DNA from: Rosistilla carotiformis
GTDB taxonomy: Bacteria; Planctomycetota; Planctomycetia; Pirellulales; Pirellulaceae
DNA: 64,000 bases
Reading direction: 5' to 3'
Assembly (NCBI RefSeq): GCF_007753095.1
Contig: NZ_CP036348.1
Location: forward strand, 6,611,411 to 6,675,410
Shown: positions 19,840-28,868 of the stretch, one piece after another
Position numbering within the stretch: position 1 is the first letter of the stretch
Layout: every line of letters begins with the position of its first letter
Position numbers and translations under genes: made by a program
The notes under the pieces: model-generated
Told to the model about the DNA's origin: nothing
Seen by the model: only the letters and a program-made list of their open reading frames with translations
Databases searched by the model: none

Positions 19840-20354
19840 GAATCGGACATCTAGAATGCAACGGGTGATTGGGCGTGACGTCGTCACCGTTCCCCCGTAC
19901 TAACTTATCCGCTTTGGCTGGGTGCGCGATAGACAGGGATCGCGCTGGCAAGCGAAATCCGTCCTTCCCTATGCGAGGTCTCTCCTCCGGTACGCGCGGT
20001 GGCGCGGGTTCGGATCGCCCAGAACCGGACCAACCGCCAAAACTCCCCACCTCAACCAAACTCCACGCCCCCCAACGGCGGTTGCGATGGGATCGATTGA
20101 AACGAAATTGCCGCCAGGGGCCTATTGACGGGGCCCGGAAGCCGAGACACAGCCCCGATCGACCCTACGAATTTGTTGTGATTACGGCAATTTGCGAGTA
20201 GCATGGCAATGGGTTGTGATTAAGCTCTTGCTATTCTCCAAACCAAATTGGATTTCCGCCTAAAGCTGCCTCCGGCAAGATGTTCGGTCGCGTGGGGGAG
20301 TCCATTCCGTTGTTTCTACTCAGTCGAATCCCACGGTCGGAAAGGTGTTTCACC
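19840..20354. other. Divergent intergenic region
   Basis: 515 bases between the DUF4159 gene (minus) and the small secreted protein at 20355 (plus). Both promoters should lie here. No coding frame or RNA gene was recognised and no confident hexamer pair was found. Confidence 0.5.
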
Positions 20355-21182
20355 ATGGCTCGGTCCCTGTTCTTGATGATTCTCATGGTTGCCGGATCGA
20401 TCGGTTTCCAATCGCCCAGCCAAGCGCAAAGCCCCGTTCTTGCAGAGCTTTACGGTCGCGGAGTGCATGCCTATTACTGCGGCCATCTGATCGATGCCCA
20501 CCGCTATCTCTCGCTGGCGATCGACCACGGATCTCGCGATCCTCGTACCTACTACTTCCGCGGCGTCGTTAACGCTGCGACCGGCCGACAACATGAAGCC
20601 GAGGCGGATTGGCGAACCGGTGCCCAGTTTGAGATTGAAGGCGAATACGGTGCTGGAATCGGTCGGGCACTGCATCGGGTACAAGGCCCGGTTCGGATGG
20701 AGCTGGAGAACGTTCGACAAATGGTGCGTTTGGAAAATCGAGCCACCCAATCGGCCAAAGACAATGCGCGTTACAACGATCTCAAGGCTGCCGAAGGGAC
20801 CGTCTTGCGTGGAACGACGCCTCCCCCGGTCACGCCAGCTGCACCCGCTGCACCGAACGACGAGAACACCAACAATCCGTTTGGCAAAGATTCGACGGAT
20901 ACTGGAGAACCGGTACCGGACGCCAAAAACGATCCCTTTAAAGATGATCCGGCACAACCCTCCGCTCCCGCCCCTGGGGCTGATCCCTTTGGCGGCGCTG
21001 CCGAACCCGCTGGCGCCGATCCCTTTGGCGGAGCCGCAGAACCTGCCGGTGCCGATCCCTTTGGTGGTGCCGCCGAACCGGCGGCCCCAGCGCCTGCGGC
21101 GGAACCTGCGGCCGATCCCTTCGGAGGGGGTGACAGCAACATGAGCGATCCGTTTGGTGGCAGCGACCCGTTCGGCACCTAA
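20355..21182 (+). CDS. Secreted TPR-like protein with DPFGG repeats
   Basis: 275 residues from the ATG at 20355, preceded by AAAGGTG 7 bases upstream. It starts with a signal peptide (MARSLFLMILMVAGSIGFQS, ending SQAQ). Residues about 30-110 form a TPR/Sel1-like pair of helices (GVHAYYCGHLIDAHRYLSLA; RTYYFRGVVNAATGRQHEAE). From about 160 on it is disordered, Pro/Ala rich, with near-perfect repeats of GADPFGGAAEPA. The proximal part resembles short planctomycete exported TPR proteins; the tail may be a flexible tether. Its role is unknown. Confidence 0.82.
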   Translation: MARSLFLMILMVAGSIGFQSPSQAQSPVLAELYGRGVHAYYCGHLIDAHRYLSLAIDHGSRDPRTYYFRGVVNAATGRQHEAEADWRTGAQFEIEGEYGAGIGRALHRVQGPVRMELENVRQMVRLENRATQSAKDNARYNDLKAAEGTVLRGTTPPPVTPAAPAAPNDENTNNPFGKDSTDTGEPVPDAKNDPFKDDPAQPSAPAPGADPFGGAAEPAGADPFGGAAEPAGADPFGGAAEPAAPAPAAEPAADPFGGGDSNMSDPFGGSDPFGT

Positions 21183-21316
21183 GCCTTAACGGAATCGGTA
21201 AAGGTTTGACGAATCACGCAAGATCGGCTTGATTTGCGACCGAATTTCACCCGACATTATTCTTGTGTGTGGTGATGGATGAACCGATTTTGTCGTGATT
21301 GGAAGGACTCATTGCG

Positions 21317-21844
21317 ATGGGACTGGCAGACTGGTGGTATGTGTTTCAGGCAACTCGATTGTCCAAGCCAGCCGAGAATCGTGTCCTGTTTCGAGCAACG
21401 GCCAATCGGAAGATCCTTTCGGTCCTGGAAACCGGATTGGAAGATGGAAGCCGCTGCGAACGCTTGTTGCAGTGGCTGAAACATCACGATAGCGTGCCCG
21501 CACGCTACGCGGCGATCGATCAATTCGAAGCCGGCGGTGGAATTTCTCTGAAGCAATTCCATTCCAAACTTGCCGCCTTTGGGATCAAACCGATGCCGAT
21601 CCCAGGCACGCTGGCAACCGGTTTGCCACGTGTGGCTCACACGATCGGAGCTGTCGATCTGCTGATCCTGAACCAGGATCGAGACAGTCTGTGCGAACCG
21701 GCAGTGCAAAACTTTTTGCCCCGGATCATCCATCCCGAAACGGTGGTGATCGCAACCGATTCGGCCACCAAGCATCTTTACGCGATCGATCCAACCGAAC
21801 TGCTGGGTGCCGCGACGATCCAGTCACTTCGAACAGCTGCCTAG
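21317..21844 (+). CDS. Conserved-looking hypothetical protein
   Basis: 175 residues. The ATG at 21317 is preferred over an upstream TTG at 21299 because GGAAGGA lies 10 bases before it. There is no signal peptide or membrane segment. The sequence is evenly mixed and looks globular (LFRATANRKILSVLETGLED; AVDLLILNQDRDS; ETVVIATDSATKHLYAID). I recognise no family. It is followed convergently by the response regulator at 21907, 62 bases away. Confidence 0.7.
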   Translation: MGLADWWYVFQATRLSKPAENRVLFRATANRKILSVLETGLEDGSRCERLLQWLKHHDSVPARYAAIDQFEAGGGISLKQFHSKLAAFGIKPMPIPGTLATGLPRVAHTIGAVDLLILNQDRDSLCEPAVQNFLPRIIHPETVVIATDSATKHLYAIDPTELLGAATIQSLRTAA

Positions 21845-21906
21845 CTCGCAGCGTTCCGCGGATTTTGGCGTGACGCGGATCTCAGTGAACCGGCTGCAGA
21901 GGAATG

Positions 21907-22545
21907 CTAGCCGCCGGATTCGGATCCATCGGACAGAAACGAGCGGTGCTTGTCGAACCGGAGGACTAATTCCACTTCGTTCTCCGCCTTCAGTTTTGAT
22001 AGCACGCGGGCGCGGTGCTTCGCTGCGGTTTGAATCGAAACGCGAAAGTGAATCGAGAGCGTTTTGATCGACCAGCCTTCGAGCAATTTGGAAAAGTATT
22101 CGAGCTCGCGCGGCGTCAGTGTCTCCAGGGCCGCGGCATCACTGCTATCAATCTGTCGCGTTTTCTGATCGCTTCGCAGCGAATCGATCGCCCGCTGGAC
22201 CGCTTCAAGCAGTTGCCGGGTATCGAGCGGTTTGGATAAACAATCAAACACCCCCATCCGAAACGCTCGCCGCGCAAACTCCAAATCAGCCTGCTCGGAC
22301 AGCAAAATGATTTTGCTCGTTCGGGCATTCTCATGGATGTATTCGTGAATCGTATCGAGCCCCTCGGTCTGGTCGATATCGATGATCACGCACCCCGGCG
22401 ATCTGGCAGCCTGTTTTTGAAGAACCACGGCTAGGGATAATTCTCGCACCGCCGAATCATTGTGGTTGTCGGCCGCAGACTTTACGACCGCGCGAACCCG
22501 TGGATCAAAGTTGGAAATCAGATAGAACGTCAGTCCGTCAGACAT
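21907..22545 (-). CDS. Two-component response regulator, FixJ/LuxR type
   Basis: 212 residues. Residues about 5-120 form a receiver domain. The acceptor region is CVIIDIDQTEG, with Asp56 and Asp58 candidates, and the conserved Lys is in FDCLSKPLD (Lys105), but the N-terminal acidic pair is reduced (LISNFDPRV). Residues about 140-200 are a LuxR-type helix-turn-helix beginning LTPRELEYFSKLLEG, with recognition helix VSIQTAAKHRARVLSKL. It should bind DNA as a dimer. No cognate kinase is adjacent. A sigma-70-like promoter overlapped by a 32-base dyad lies about 190 bases upstream and may be its own operator. Confidence 0.88.
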   Translation of the reverse strand: MSDGLTFYLISNFDPRVRAVVKSAADNHNDSAVRELSLAVVLQKQAARSPGCVIIDIDQTEGLDTIHEYIHENARTSKIILLSEQADLEFARRAFRMGVFDCLSKPLDTRQLLEAVQRAIDSLRSDQKTRQIDSSDAAALETLTPRELEYFSKLLEGWSIKTLSIHFRVSIQTAAKHRARVLSKLKAENEVELVLRFDKHRSFLSDGSESGG

Positions 22546-22729
22546 GAAATCAACGACGTTCCTAAACTGGGCTTCGCATTAATAAAGAAAGCCGCACACA
22601 GGAGGGGCAATTCCTGTGCACGGCGTCGACAGGTGATTCGATTGCGTTGACCAAGCTTCCGATCGTCCGCTGCGGGGCAAGCTGCGGATTGGACCGAAAG
22701 AGTGCCTAGTCTACCTCGAACACCTGTAC

Positions 22730-22784
22730 AAATTATCGCCCATTCTTTCGGTGTGCAACATGCGTAAATTTCGCATGAGTGCAC
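22730..22784 (-). promoter_or_regulatory. Sigma-70-like promoter with dyad operator candidate upstream of the response regulator gene
   Basis: On the minus strand TTGCAC (22753-22758) and TAATTT (22730-22735) are separated by exactly 17 bases, a good -35/-10 pair pointing at the gene starting at 22545. The -35 is inside a dyad at 22753-22784: GTGCA and CATGCG on the left match CGCATG and TGCAC on the right, around a TAAATTT centre, 11 bp per arm. The size and symmetry suit a dimeric regulator. Confidence 0.6.
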
Positions 22785-22901
22785 ATTTGTTCACATTCCG
22801 CAGCGCACGCGAGATCATCGTGGATCCGCGACTGGCAGGGGCCTAAACCGCTTGCGATCGCGCGATATCGCGGGTAGCGTAGTGTTTCTTCGCAGTAACG
22901 A

Positions 22902-22975
<74 letters not shown>

Positions 22976-23185
22976 CTTCATCTTTGACCGTGCGGCGTAC
23001 AACCGCACTCTCTTTCCAGCCGCTTGCGTTACGCGACTCTCTGCCGCGCATTGATTCGCTGGCCTCCCCCCTGAGTTTGATAGCGGAACGCCCTCTTTCG
23101 ACGGACTGCGCAAACTTTTCCGATTAAATCGAATTTACGGCAAAGTTCGACGACAGGACTGACCGATAGGTGAAGGGGAACAGTG

Positions 23186-24814
23186 ATGTTCTCAAGAAAG
23201 CGGTCGCGGAAGCCGGGGGGCTCGCATCGCATCTGGACTGTTCTCGTTGGTCAAACCGGCGTGGAGAGGTTTCTCTTCACACGGGTCTTGGTTGCCAACG
23301 GGAGCATTGAGTCCGGCTGCCTCGTAAACCCTGAATCCACCGGTCACGCTGTGTCTAAAAAACGCATTATCATCGTCGCGGCATTCGCTTGTTTGACAGC
23401 AATCCAAGCATGGGCTGCCGAACCTCGTGAAAAAGTCGCCTCATCGGCTGAGCGGATTGCCCGCGCCCGCTGGCAACCGATTCGCCAGCCGATCGATGAA
23501 TCGCTGGAAGAACTGCCCAGCGCCGAACCCGAAATCATCTCTTCAGAAATGGTCCCCTTCGCCGATGGTGAAGTGATCGTGGAAGAAGGAGATTACTACG
23601 ACTACGACGATCGCTACCGCGAAGGTGCCTACTACGGCACCTCGGGCGACCAAGGCTGCGATGGTTGCGGCAGCGGTTGCAATTCGTGCCGCCGTGGTCG
23701 CGGCTGGAGCCCGTTGTTCTGCGTCGGCGTGCCGTCGGACGGATGGTTCTCTGCGGAGTACCTGATGTGGTGGCAGAAGGGAATGAATCTACCTCCCTTG
23801 GTGACCACCAGCGCAACGACTGCCGATGCGGGCGTTTTAGGTCGCGGTACCACGCGAACTCTGTTTGGCGGTAACGATGACTATGTCACCGACAGCTTGA
23901 ACGGAATGCGATTCCGTCTTGGGTTCTGGTTGGATGCGTGTCATCGCTGGGGAATCGAAGCGGAACACTTCGGCCTCGACACCGAACGCGATTCGTTCAG
24001 TGCATCGGGCGATGGTTCGCCAATCCTGGCCCGTCCATTCTTTAACATGGAAAACAACGCCAACGATTCCGAACTGGTTTCCTTCCCCAATGTTGTGAAC
24101 GGTCGGGTCAGCGTCGACGTGACCAGTTCGCTGGAAGGGACAGGAGTTCATCTGCGACGATTGTGGTGTTGCAGCACCGGATGTGCGGAACTGGCGGGCT
24201 GCTGCTTGCCACGGGCCTACACCAGCCGTATCGAAGGCCTGGTCGGCTGGCGTCGTCTGCAATTGAGCGAAACGTTGGGAATCACCGAAAACTTGGACGC
24301 CGCCGATGGGTCGGGCAGCTTTGATATCAACGATCAATTCAACACGCGCACTCACTTCAATGGCTTTAACTTCGGCGTCTTGTACCACCGTCAACGTGGC
24401 CCTTGGTCGCTGGACCTGGCCGGCAAGTTCGCGATCGGTTCGAACCGCCAATCGGTCTCGATCGCTGGCAGCACCGTGATCACCACCGACACCGTGGAAC
24501 AATATGATAGCGGCATTCTGGCAGGACCTTCGAACATCGGGCAATACGAACGCAATCGTTTTGCCATCGTCCCGGAGATCGGCATCACAGGTGGTTACAA
24601 CTGGACCCCTAATCTGAGATTCACACTTGGCTACACTTTCATTTACTGGAACAATGTCGTCCGCCCGGGCGACCAAGTCGACCTGGACTTGAACCCCAGC
24701 CAGTTCCCACCTGCAATCGTTGGTGCCAACGCATCCCAGCGTCCTGGCTTCCAATTCAACGAAACAGATTACTGGGTCCAAGGATGGAGCATCGGTGCGG
24801 AGTACCGATTCTAG
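23186..24814 (+). CDS. BBP7-family outer-membrane beta-barrel protein
   Basis: 542 residues from the ATG at 23186, which has AAGGGG 7 bases upstream. The obvious signal peptide (SKKRIIIVAAFACLTAIQAW, then AAEP) starts only at about residue 57, after a GTG at 23351. So either the N-terminus is an extended leader or the GTG is the true start. Residues about 80-170 are acidic and Cys/Gly rich (CDGCGSGCNSCRRGRGW). The barrel starts at GWFSAEYLMWWQKGMNLPPL, the hallmark of the planctomycete BBP7 (PF07585) family, and ends with an aromatic C-terminus (YWVQGWSIGAEYRF) as in outer-membrane barrels. Function beyond a probable porin or structural role is unknown. Confidence 0.85.
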   Translation: MFSRKRSRKPGGSHRIWTVLVGQTGVERFLFTRVLVANGSIESGCLVNPESTGHAVSKKRIIIVAAFACLTAIQAWAAEPREKVASSAERIARARWQPIRQPIDESLEELPSAEPEIISSEMVPFADGEVIVEEGDYYDYDDRYREGAYYGTSGDQGCDGCGSGCNSCRRGRGWSPLFCVGVPSDGWFSAEYLMWWQKGMNLPPLVTTSATTADAGVLGRGTTRTLFGGNDDYVTDSLNGMRFRLGFWLDACHRWGIEAEHFGLDTERDSFSASGDGSPILARPFFNMENNANDSELVSFPNVVNGRVSVDVTSSLEGTGVHLRRLWCCSTGCAELAGCCLPRAYTSRIEGLVGWRRLQLSETLGITENLDAADGSGSFDINDQFNTRTHFNGFNFGVLYHRQRGPWSLDLAGKFAIGSNRQSVSIAGSTVITTDTVEQYDSGILAGPSNIGQYERNRFAIVPEIGITGGYNWTPNLRFTLGYTFIYWNNVVRPGDQVDLDLNPSQFPPAIVGANASQRPGFQFNETDYWVQGWSIGAEYRF

Positions 24815-24903
24815 TTCGAACGCGTAGCGACTGGCCAACAAACACAAAGACAGATGCGGCAGTTGCCGCCTAGGGTCAACAATTGAATCAAGAGGCGATG
24901 GAT

Positions 24904-27900
24904 ATGTTCTGGAATCGTAACCGCAAACCACAAGCAAATCGTCGCCGTCGCGCACTGCGTGCCGAAGCCTTGGAAGCACGGCTCCCGCTGGCGAGCGATT
25001 TTGGTGGCGTGATCGGAACCGTCTACAATGACCTGACGGGGGACGGATTAACGGGGGACGATCTCCCCCCCACCCCGGCCGTAACCTTGCACCTGTATCG
25101 CGACGGGGGTGATGGCGTACTCAGCTCGTCGGGCGGCGGCACGGCAGGCGACGACGTTTTCCTCGAAAGCACCACAACCGATGGGACAGGCGATTATGCA
25201 TTTAATCGTTTAACCGCAGGCACCTATTTTGTCGAACGCGTCCTTCCCTCGGGATTCATCGAACGCAGCGGTGAAAACGCGGTCACATTCACGATCACTC
25301 CAGCGGATGCCTCCGGAGCGACATCGGGAACGCTGGTCGACAACTTTCTTGCCGGCACACAAAACTTGGAAGCCACGTCGGCGACAACGACTGACGAAAG
25401 CTACTTTTCCGACGCATCGATCCTCGGTGGGGAACGCGACCTGCTGCTGACCTATACCGCGGGCCTGCGCGTCAATCTGGACACCGACCCTTCCGAGGGG
25501 ACGATCCTGTACAGCTCACCCAGCAACGCATTGGGTGGATTTGAAATCGTCTACGATGGCGTCGATGGTTCAAGTGCGATCAACATGACAGGTCTCGGCG
25601 GCGCGAATCTCGATGACAGCGGCCGGGCGGAATACCTGCAAATGATGTTGGGCGCCGACGTTTCGGGCGTTCCCATCACGATCACGGTTTTTGACGACGC
25701 CGCGAACTATTCGACGATCCAAACGACCGTGCCACAAACCGCATTGGGAGCTGCGTCGGAAGAGTTGTTGCTCCGATTATCCGACTTCGTCCCCACCGGC
25801 ACCGGCGCCGACTTCAGCAGCGTCGGCGCGATTCGGATCGCAATCACTGGTTCGGCGGCGTTCGACAGCGAGGTCGCAGTGATCGGAACGTTGGGGCAAA
25901 CCAACCAGACCGCAAACTTCGCGATGTTTGAACCGATGACGCTCGGGAACCTTGTATTCAACGACCTCAACGGCAACAGCACCTTCGACAGCGGAATCGA
26001 TGTCGGAGTCGCCAATGTGGATCTGACCTTGTACGCGGACACCGACGGGAACGGCGAGTTTACACCGGGAACCGATGTCCAAGTCGACACCACCACAACC
26101 GATGCCAACGGGCTTTACACTTTCACCAACCTTGCTCCAGGCAGCTACATCGTCCAAGTCAACGAGAGCAATTTCTCGACCGGAAATCCGCTGGCACAAT
26201 TCCAATCCAGCCCTGGCAACCCCGATCCCGACAACGATGTCGACAACGATGACAACGGGGTGCTCTTGGCTGGACAAGGCGCAGTCTCGTTGGCAGTCTC
26301 GCTGGTCGCAAGCAGCGAACCGACCGACGATGGCGATACCGACAACAGCACCAATCTGACCGTCGACTTCGGCTTCTTCGCCTCATCGGACCTTTCGATC
26401 ACCAAAGCCGACACGCCCGACCCCGTGGTCGCTGGCAACACGCTCACCTATACCTTGACGGTTCTCAACAACGGACCGGTCGATGCCACGGGGGTGACCG
26501 TCGTCGACACCCTCCCCACCAACGTGCAGATCGATACGATCACGACCAGCCAAGGAACGTCGACCACCAACGGCAACGTCGTCACCGTCGACGTGGGCAG
26601 CATTGCCAACGGGGGCAATGCCACGATCGTGATCACCGTGACGGTCGATCCGGACGTGACTTCCCAAATCTCCAACACCGCCACGGTCTCGGGAGATCAG
26701 CCCGACGACGATCCCTCCAACAACACCGCAACCGCGCCAACGGATGTGAACACGCAGGTCGATCTCGTAATCGCCAAGGTGGATCAAACCGCACCGGTCT
26801 CGGCCGGCGGAACGCTGGAATATGTGATCACGGTGACGAATAACGGTCCATCGGTGGCGACCAATGTTGTCGTCAGCGATACGCTTCCGACCGGACTCAC
26901 CTTCGCCAGCGGAACCGCTTCGCAAGGCACGGTCAGCAACGTCGGCAACGCGATCACCGGCCTACTGGGAACACTGGCCAGCGGGGCTTCCGCAACGATC
27001 ACCTTGATGACCGATGTCGCTTCGTCGGTCTCGGGATCCATTTCCAACACGGCCACGGTCACCTCCGACGGCACCGAAACCAACACCGCCAACAACACGG
27101 CGACCGAACAAACCCCGGTGGGTCGCACGATCGACCTCGCGGTCACCAAACAGGACAGCGTCGACCCGGTTGTTCCCGGAAACCAGATGACCTACACCCT
27201 GGTCGTGACCAACAACGGCCCGTCGGATGCCTCGGGAGTGATCTTGACCGACGTGCTGCCTAGCGGCCTGACATTGGTCAGCAACACCGCCACGCAAGGA
27301 ACGGTTTCCAGCTCCGGCAGCACCGTTACGGCCAACCTGGGCAATCTGGCATCGGGTGCAACCGCCACGATTACACTCACGGTGAATGTTGCCTCTTCGG
27401 TCACCGCCGCGTTCACGAACACCGCTACGGTCACGGCCAACGAAACCGATTCGGTGGCCGCCAACAACACCGCCAGCGAACCAACGGCTGTCGACCGCCA
27501 ATTCGATCTGCGGGTGGAAAAGAGCGATTCGGCCGATCCTGCGACACCCGGCGGCACGTTGACCTACACGATCACCGTTTTCAACGATGGCCCATCGGAC
27601 GCAACCGGGATCACGTTGACCGACACGTTGCCAGCGGGCGTCACGTTTGCCAGCGGATCCAACGGTCTGACGGCCGCGGGATCGGTCGTCACCGCAAACA
27701 TCGCCTCGCTCGCCTCGGGCGCCTCGGTTCCCTTCACCATCACGGTGAACATCGATCCGACCGCCACGGGGACGCTCAGCAACACGGCTTCGGTTTCGAC
27801 AACGACCGGTACCGAATTGAACACGACAAACAATTCCGACACCGAAACCACGCTCTTGACCCCGTCGATCGATCTATCGATCACGAAGACCGATTCGGCG

Positions 27901-28626
27901 ACGACGGTACGGAACGGCGATACGCTAACCTACACGATCGTCGTCACCAACTCGGGCCCTTCGACGGCAACCGGCGTCACCGTCTCGGATCCGTTCCCCG
28001 CAGGCGTAACGGTGACTTCGGTCACCAGCACCGTGGGCACGGTTACCAACACCGCCAACAATGTCTCGGGAACGATCGGCACACTCGCCCCCGGCGCATC
28101 GGCGACGATCACCGTCTTGGCAACCGTCAACATGGCGACGACGGGAACGATCATCAATACGGCCACCGTCTCGGCCACTCAAACCGAATCGAACACCGCC
28201 AACAATTCAGCTTCCGACACGACGATCGTCGATCCGGTCGACGGCAGCTTGGCGGGATCGGTCTACTTTGACGCCAATCGCAATGGTCAACGCGACACCG
28301 GAGAAGTCGGCATCGAAGGCGTTTTGATCACCCTGACGGGAACCGATCTGTTGGGCAACACCATCAATCGAACGCAAACCACCGATAGCAACGGGGACTA
28401 TCTGTTCGACGATCTGGCGGCGGGAACGTATCGCTTGGCAGAATCGCAGCCAAGCAGCTTTGACGACGGCGAAGAGGAATCAAATCCTTCCTTACCGACC
28501 AGCGTCCAGAACGATGTGTTTGCATCGATCAACTTCAGCCCTAGCGATCAGGGCGTCAATTTCAACTTCGGCGAAGAACGCACGTTCAGCAAGCGTAGCT
28601 TCTTGGCGTCGGCGTTGAATTCTTAA
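24904..28626 (+). CDS. Surface protein with five DUF11 repeats and SdrD-B-like domains
   Basis: 1,240 residues. The ATG at 24904 is preferred because AGAGGCG lies 8 bases upstream; an ATG at 24898 is too close to it. The N-terminus is basic and followed by ALEARLPLA, a LEPR-type export motif. SdrD-B-like (Cna-B) domains are seen at about 25000-25300 (VIGTVYNDLTGDGL), 25936-26380 and 28249-28580 (SLAGSVYFDANRNGQRDTGE). Five DUF11 repeats begin near 26391, 26761, 27133, 27508 and 27871, each about 124 residues, starting DL-I/V-K and containing LTYTxxVxNNGPSxAT and a DTLPxG motif. It should be an elongated exported adhesin or scaffold. It shares its export motif with the giant at the left edge. 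Confidence 0.9.
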   Translation: MFWNRNRKPQANRRRRALRAEALEARLPLASDFGGVIGTVYNDLTGDGLTGDDLPPTPAVTLHLYRDGGDGVLSSSGGGTAGDDVFLESTTTDGTGDYAFNRLTAGTYFVERVLPSGFIERSGENAVTFTITPADASGATSGTLVDNFLAGTQNLEATSATTTDESYFSDASILGGERDLLLTYTAGLRVNLDTDPSEGTILYSSPSNALGGFEIVYDGVDGSSAINMTGLGGANLDDSGRAEYLQMMLGADVSGVPITITVFDDAANYSTIQTTVPQTALGAASEELLLRLSDFVPTGTGADFSSVGAIRIAITGSAAFDSEVAVIGTLGQTNQTANFAMFEPMTLGNLVFNDLNGNSTFDSGIDVGVANVDLTLYADTDGNGEFTPGTDVQVDTTTTDANGLYTFTNLAPGSYIVQVNESNFSTGNPLAQFQSSPGNPDPDNDVDNDDNGVLLAGQGAVSLAVSLVASSEPTDDGDTDNSTNLTVDFGFFASSDLSITKADTPDPVVAGNTLTYTLTVLNNGPVDATGVTVVDTLPTNVQIDTITTSQGTSTTNGNVVTVDVGSIANGGNATIVITVTVDPDVTSQISNTATVSGDQPDDDPSNNTATAPTDVNTQVDLVIAKVDQTAPVSAGGTLEYVITVTNNGPSVATNVVVSDTLPTGLTFASGTASQGTVSNVGNAITGLLGTLASGASATITLMTDVASSVSGSISNTATVTSDGTETNTANNTATEQTPVGRTIDLAVTKQDSVDPVVPGNQMTYTLVVTNNGPSDASGVILTDVLPSGLTLVSNTATQGTVSSSGSTVTANLGNLASGATATITLTVNVASSVTAAFTNTATVTANETDSVAANNTASEPTAVDRQFDLRVEKSDSADPATPGGTLTYTITVFNDGPSDATGITLTDTLPAGVTFASGSNGLTAAGSVVTANIASLASGASVPFTITVNIDPTATGTLSNTASVSTTTGTELNTTNNSDTETTLLTPSIDLSITKTDSATTVRNGDTLTYTIVVTNSGPSTATGVTVSDPFPAGVTVTSVTSTVGTVTNTANNVSGTIGTLAPGASATITVLATVNMATTGTIINTATVSATQTESNTANNSASDTTIVDPVDGSLAGSVYFDANRNGQRDTGEVGIEGVLITLTGTDLLGNTINRTQTTDSNGDYLFDDLAAGTYRLAESQPSSFDDGEEESNPSLPTSVQNDVFASINFSPSDQGVNFNFGEERTFSKRSFLASALNS

Positions 28627-28693
28627 TCGCTATCAAGATGGCGAACGTTTTGGGAATCTTTTGCCGCGGGGTCTGATCACCTCCGCGGCCGAT

Positions 28694-28776
28694 GGACCGA
28701 CCGAGACGACAGAGTGAGAGTCCGCAAGGGAGCCGGTGGAATGGTCGCGGATTCTCACTCTGTTGTCGGTCGGACC
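28694..28776. terminator. Long imperfect inverted repeat (terminator or mobile remnant)
   Basis: Left arm 28694-28719 starts GGACCGACCGAGACGACAGA; right arm 28753-28776 ends TTGTCGGTCGGACC. They pair over about 24 bases with small bulges, around a 33-base loop. It lies between the DUF11 gene stop (28626) and pepA (28869). No T-run follows, so it may be a rho-independent-like barrier for both strands or a small palindromic repeat. Confidence 0.55.
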
Positions 28777-28868
28777 GATTTTAATCGATCCCCTTCGCAG
28801 CTTGGTAGGTCAATCGCTACGCTACATGAAACAACTTCATTGACGAGATGACCGACGAGGAGAAAACG

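Noticed and set aside
20200-20260. Possible sigma-54 promoter (TGGCA...) upstream of the gene at 20355
   Set aside because: The -12 GC element is not at the required 10-base spacing from the -24 GG.
23837-24979. 380-codon minus-strand frame opposite the BBP7 gene
   Set aside because: It overlaps the BBP7 barrel with its recognisable motifs and itself lacks any domain or ribosome site.
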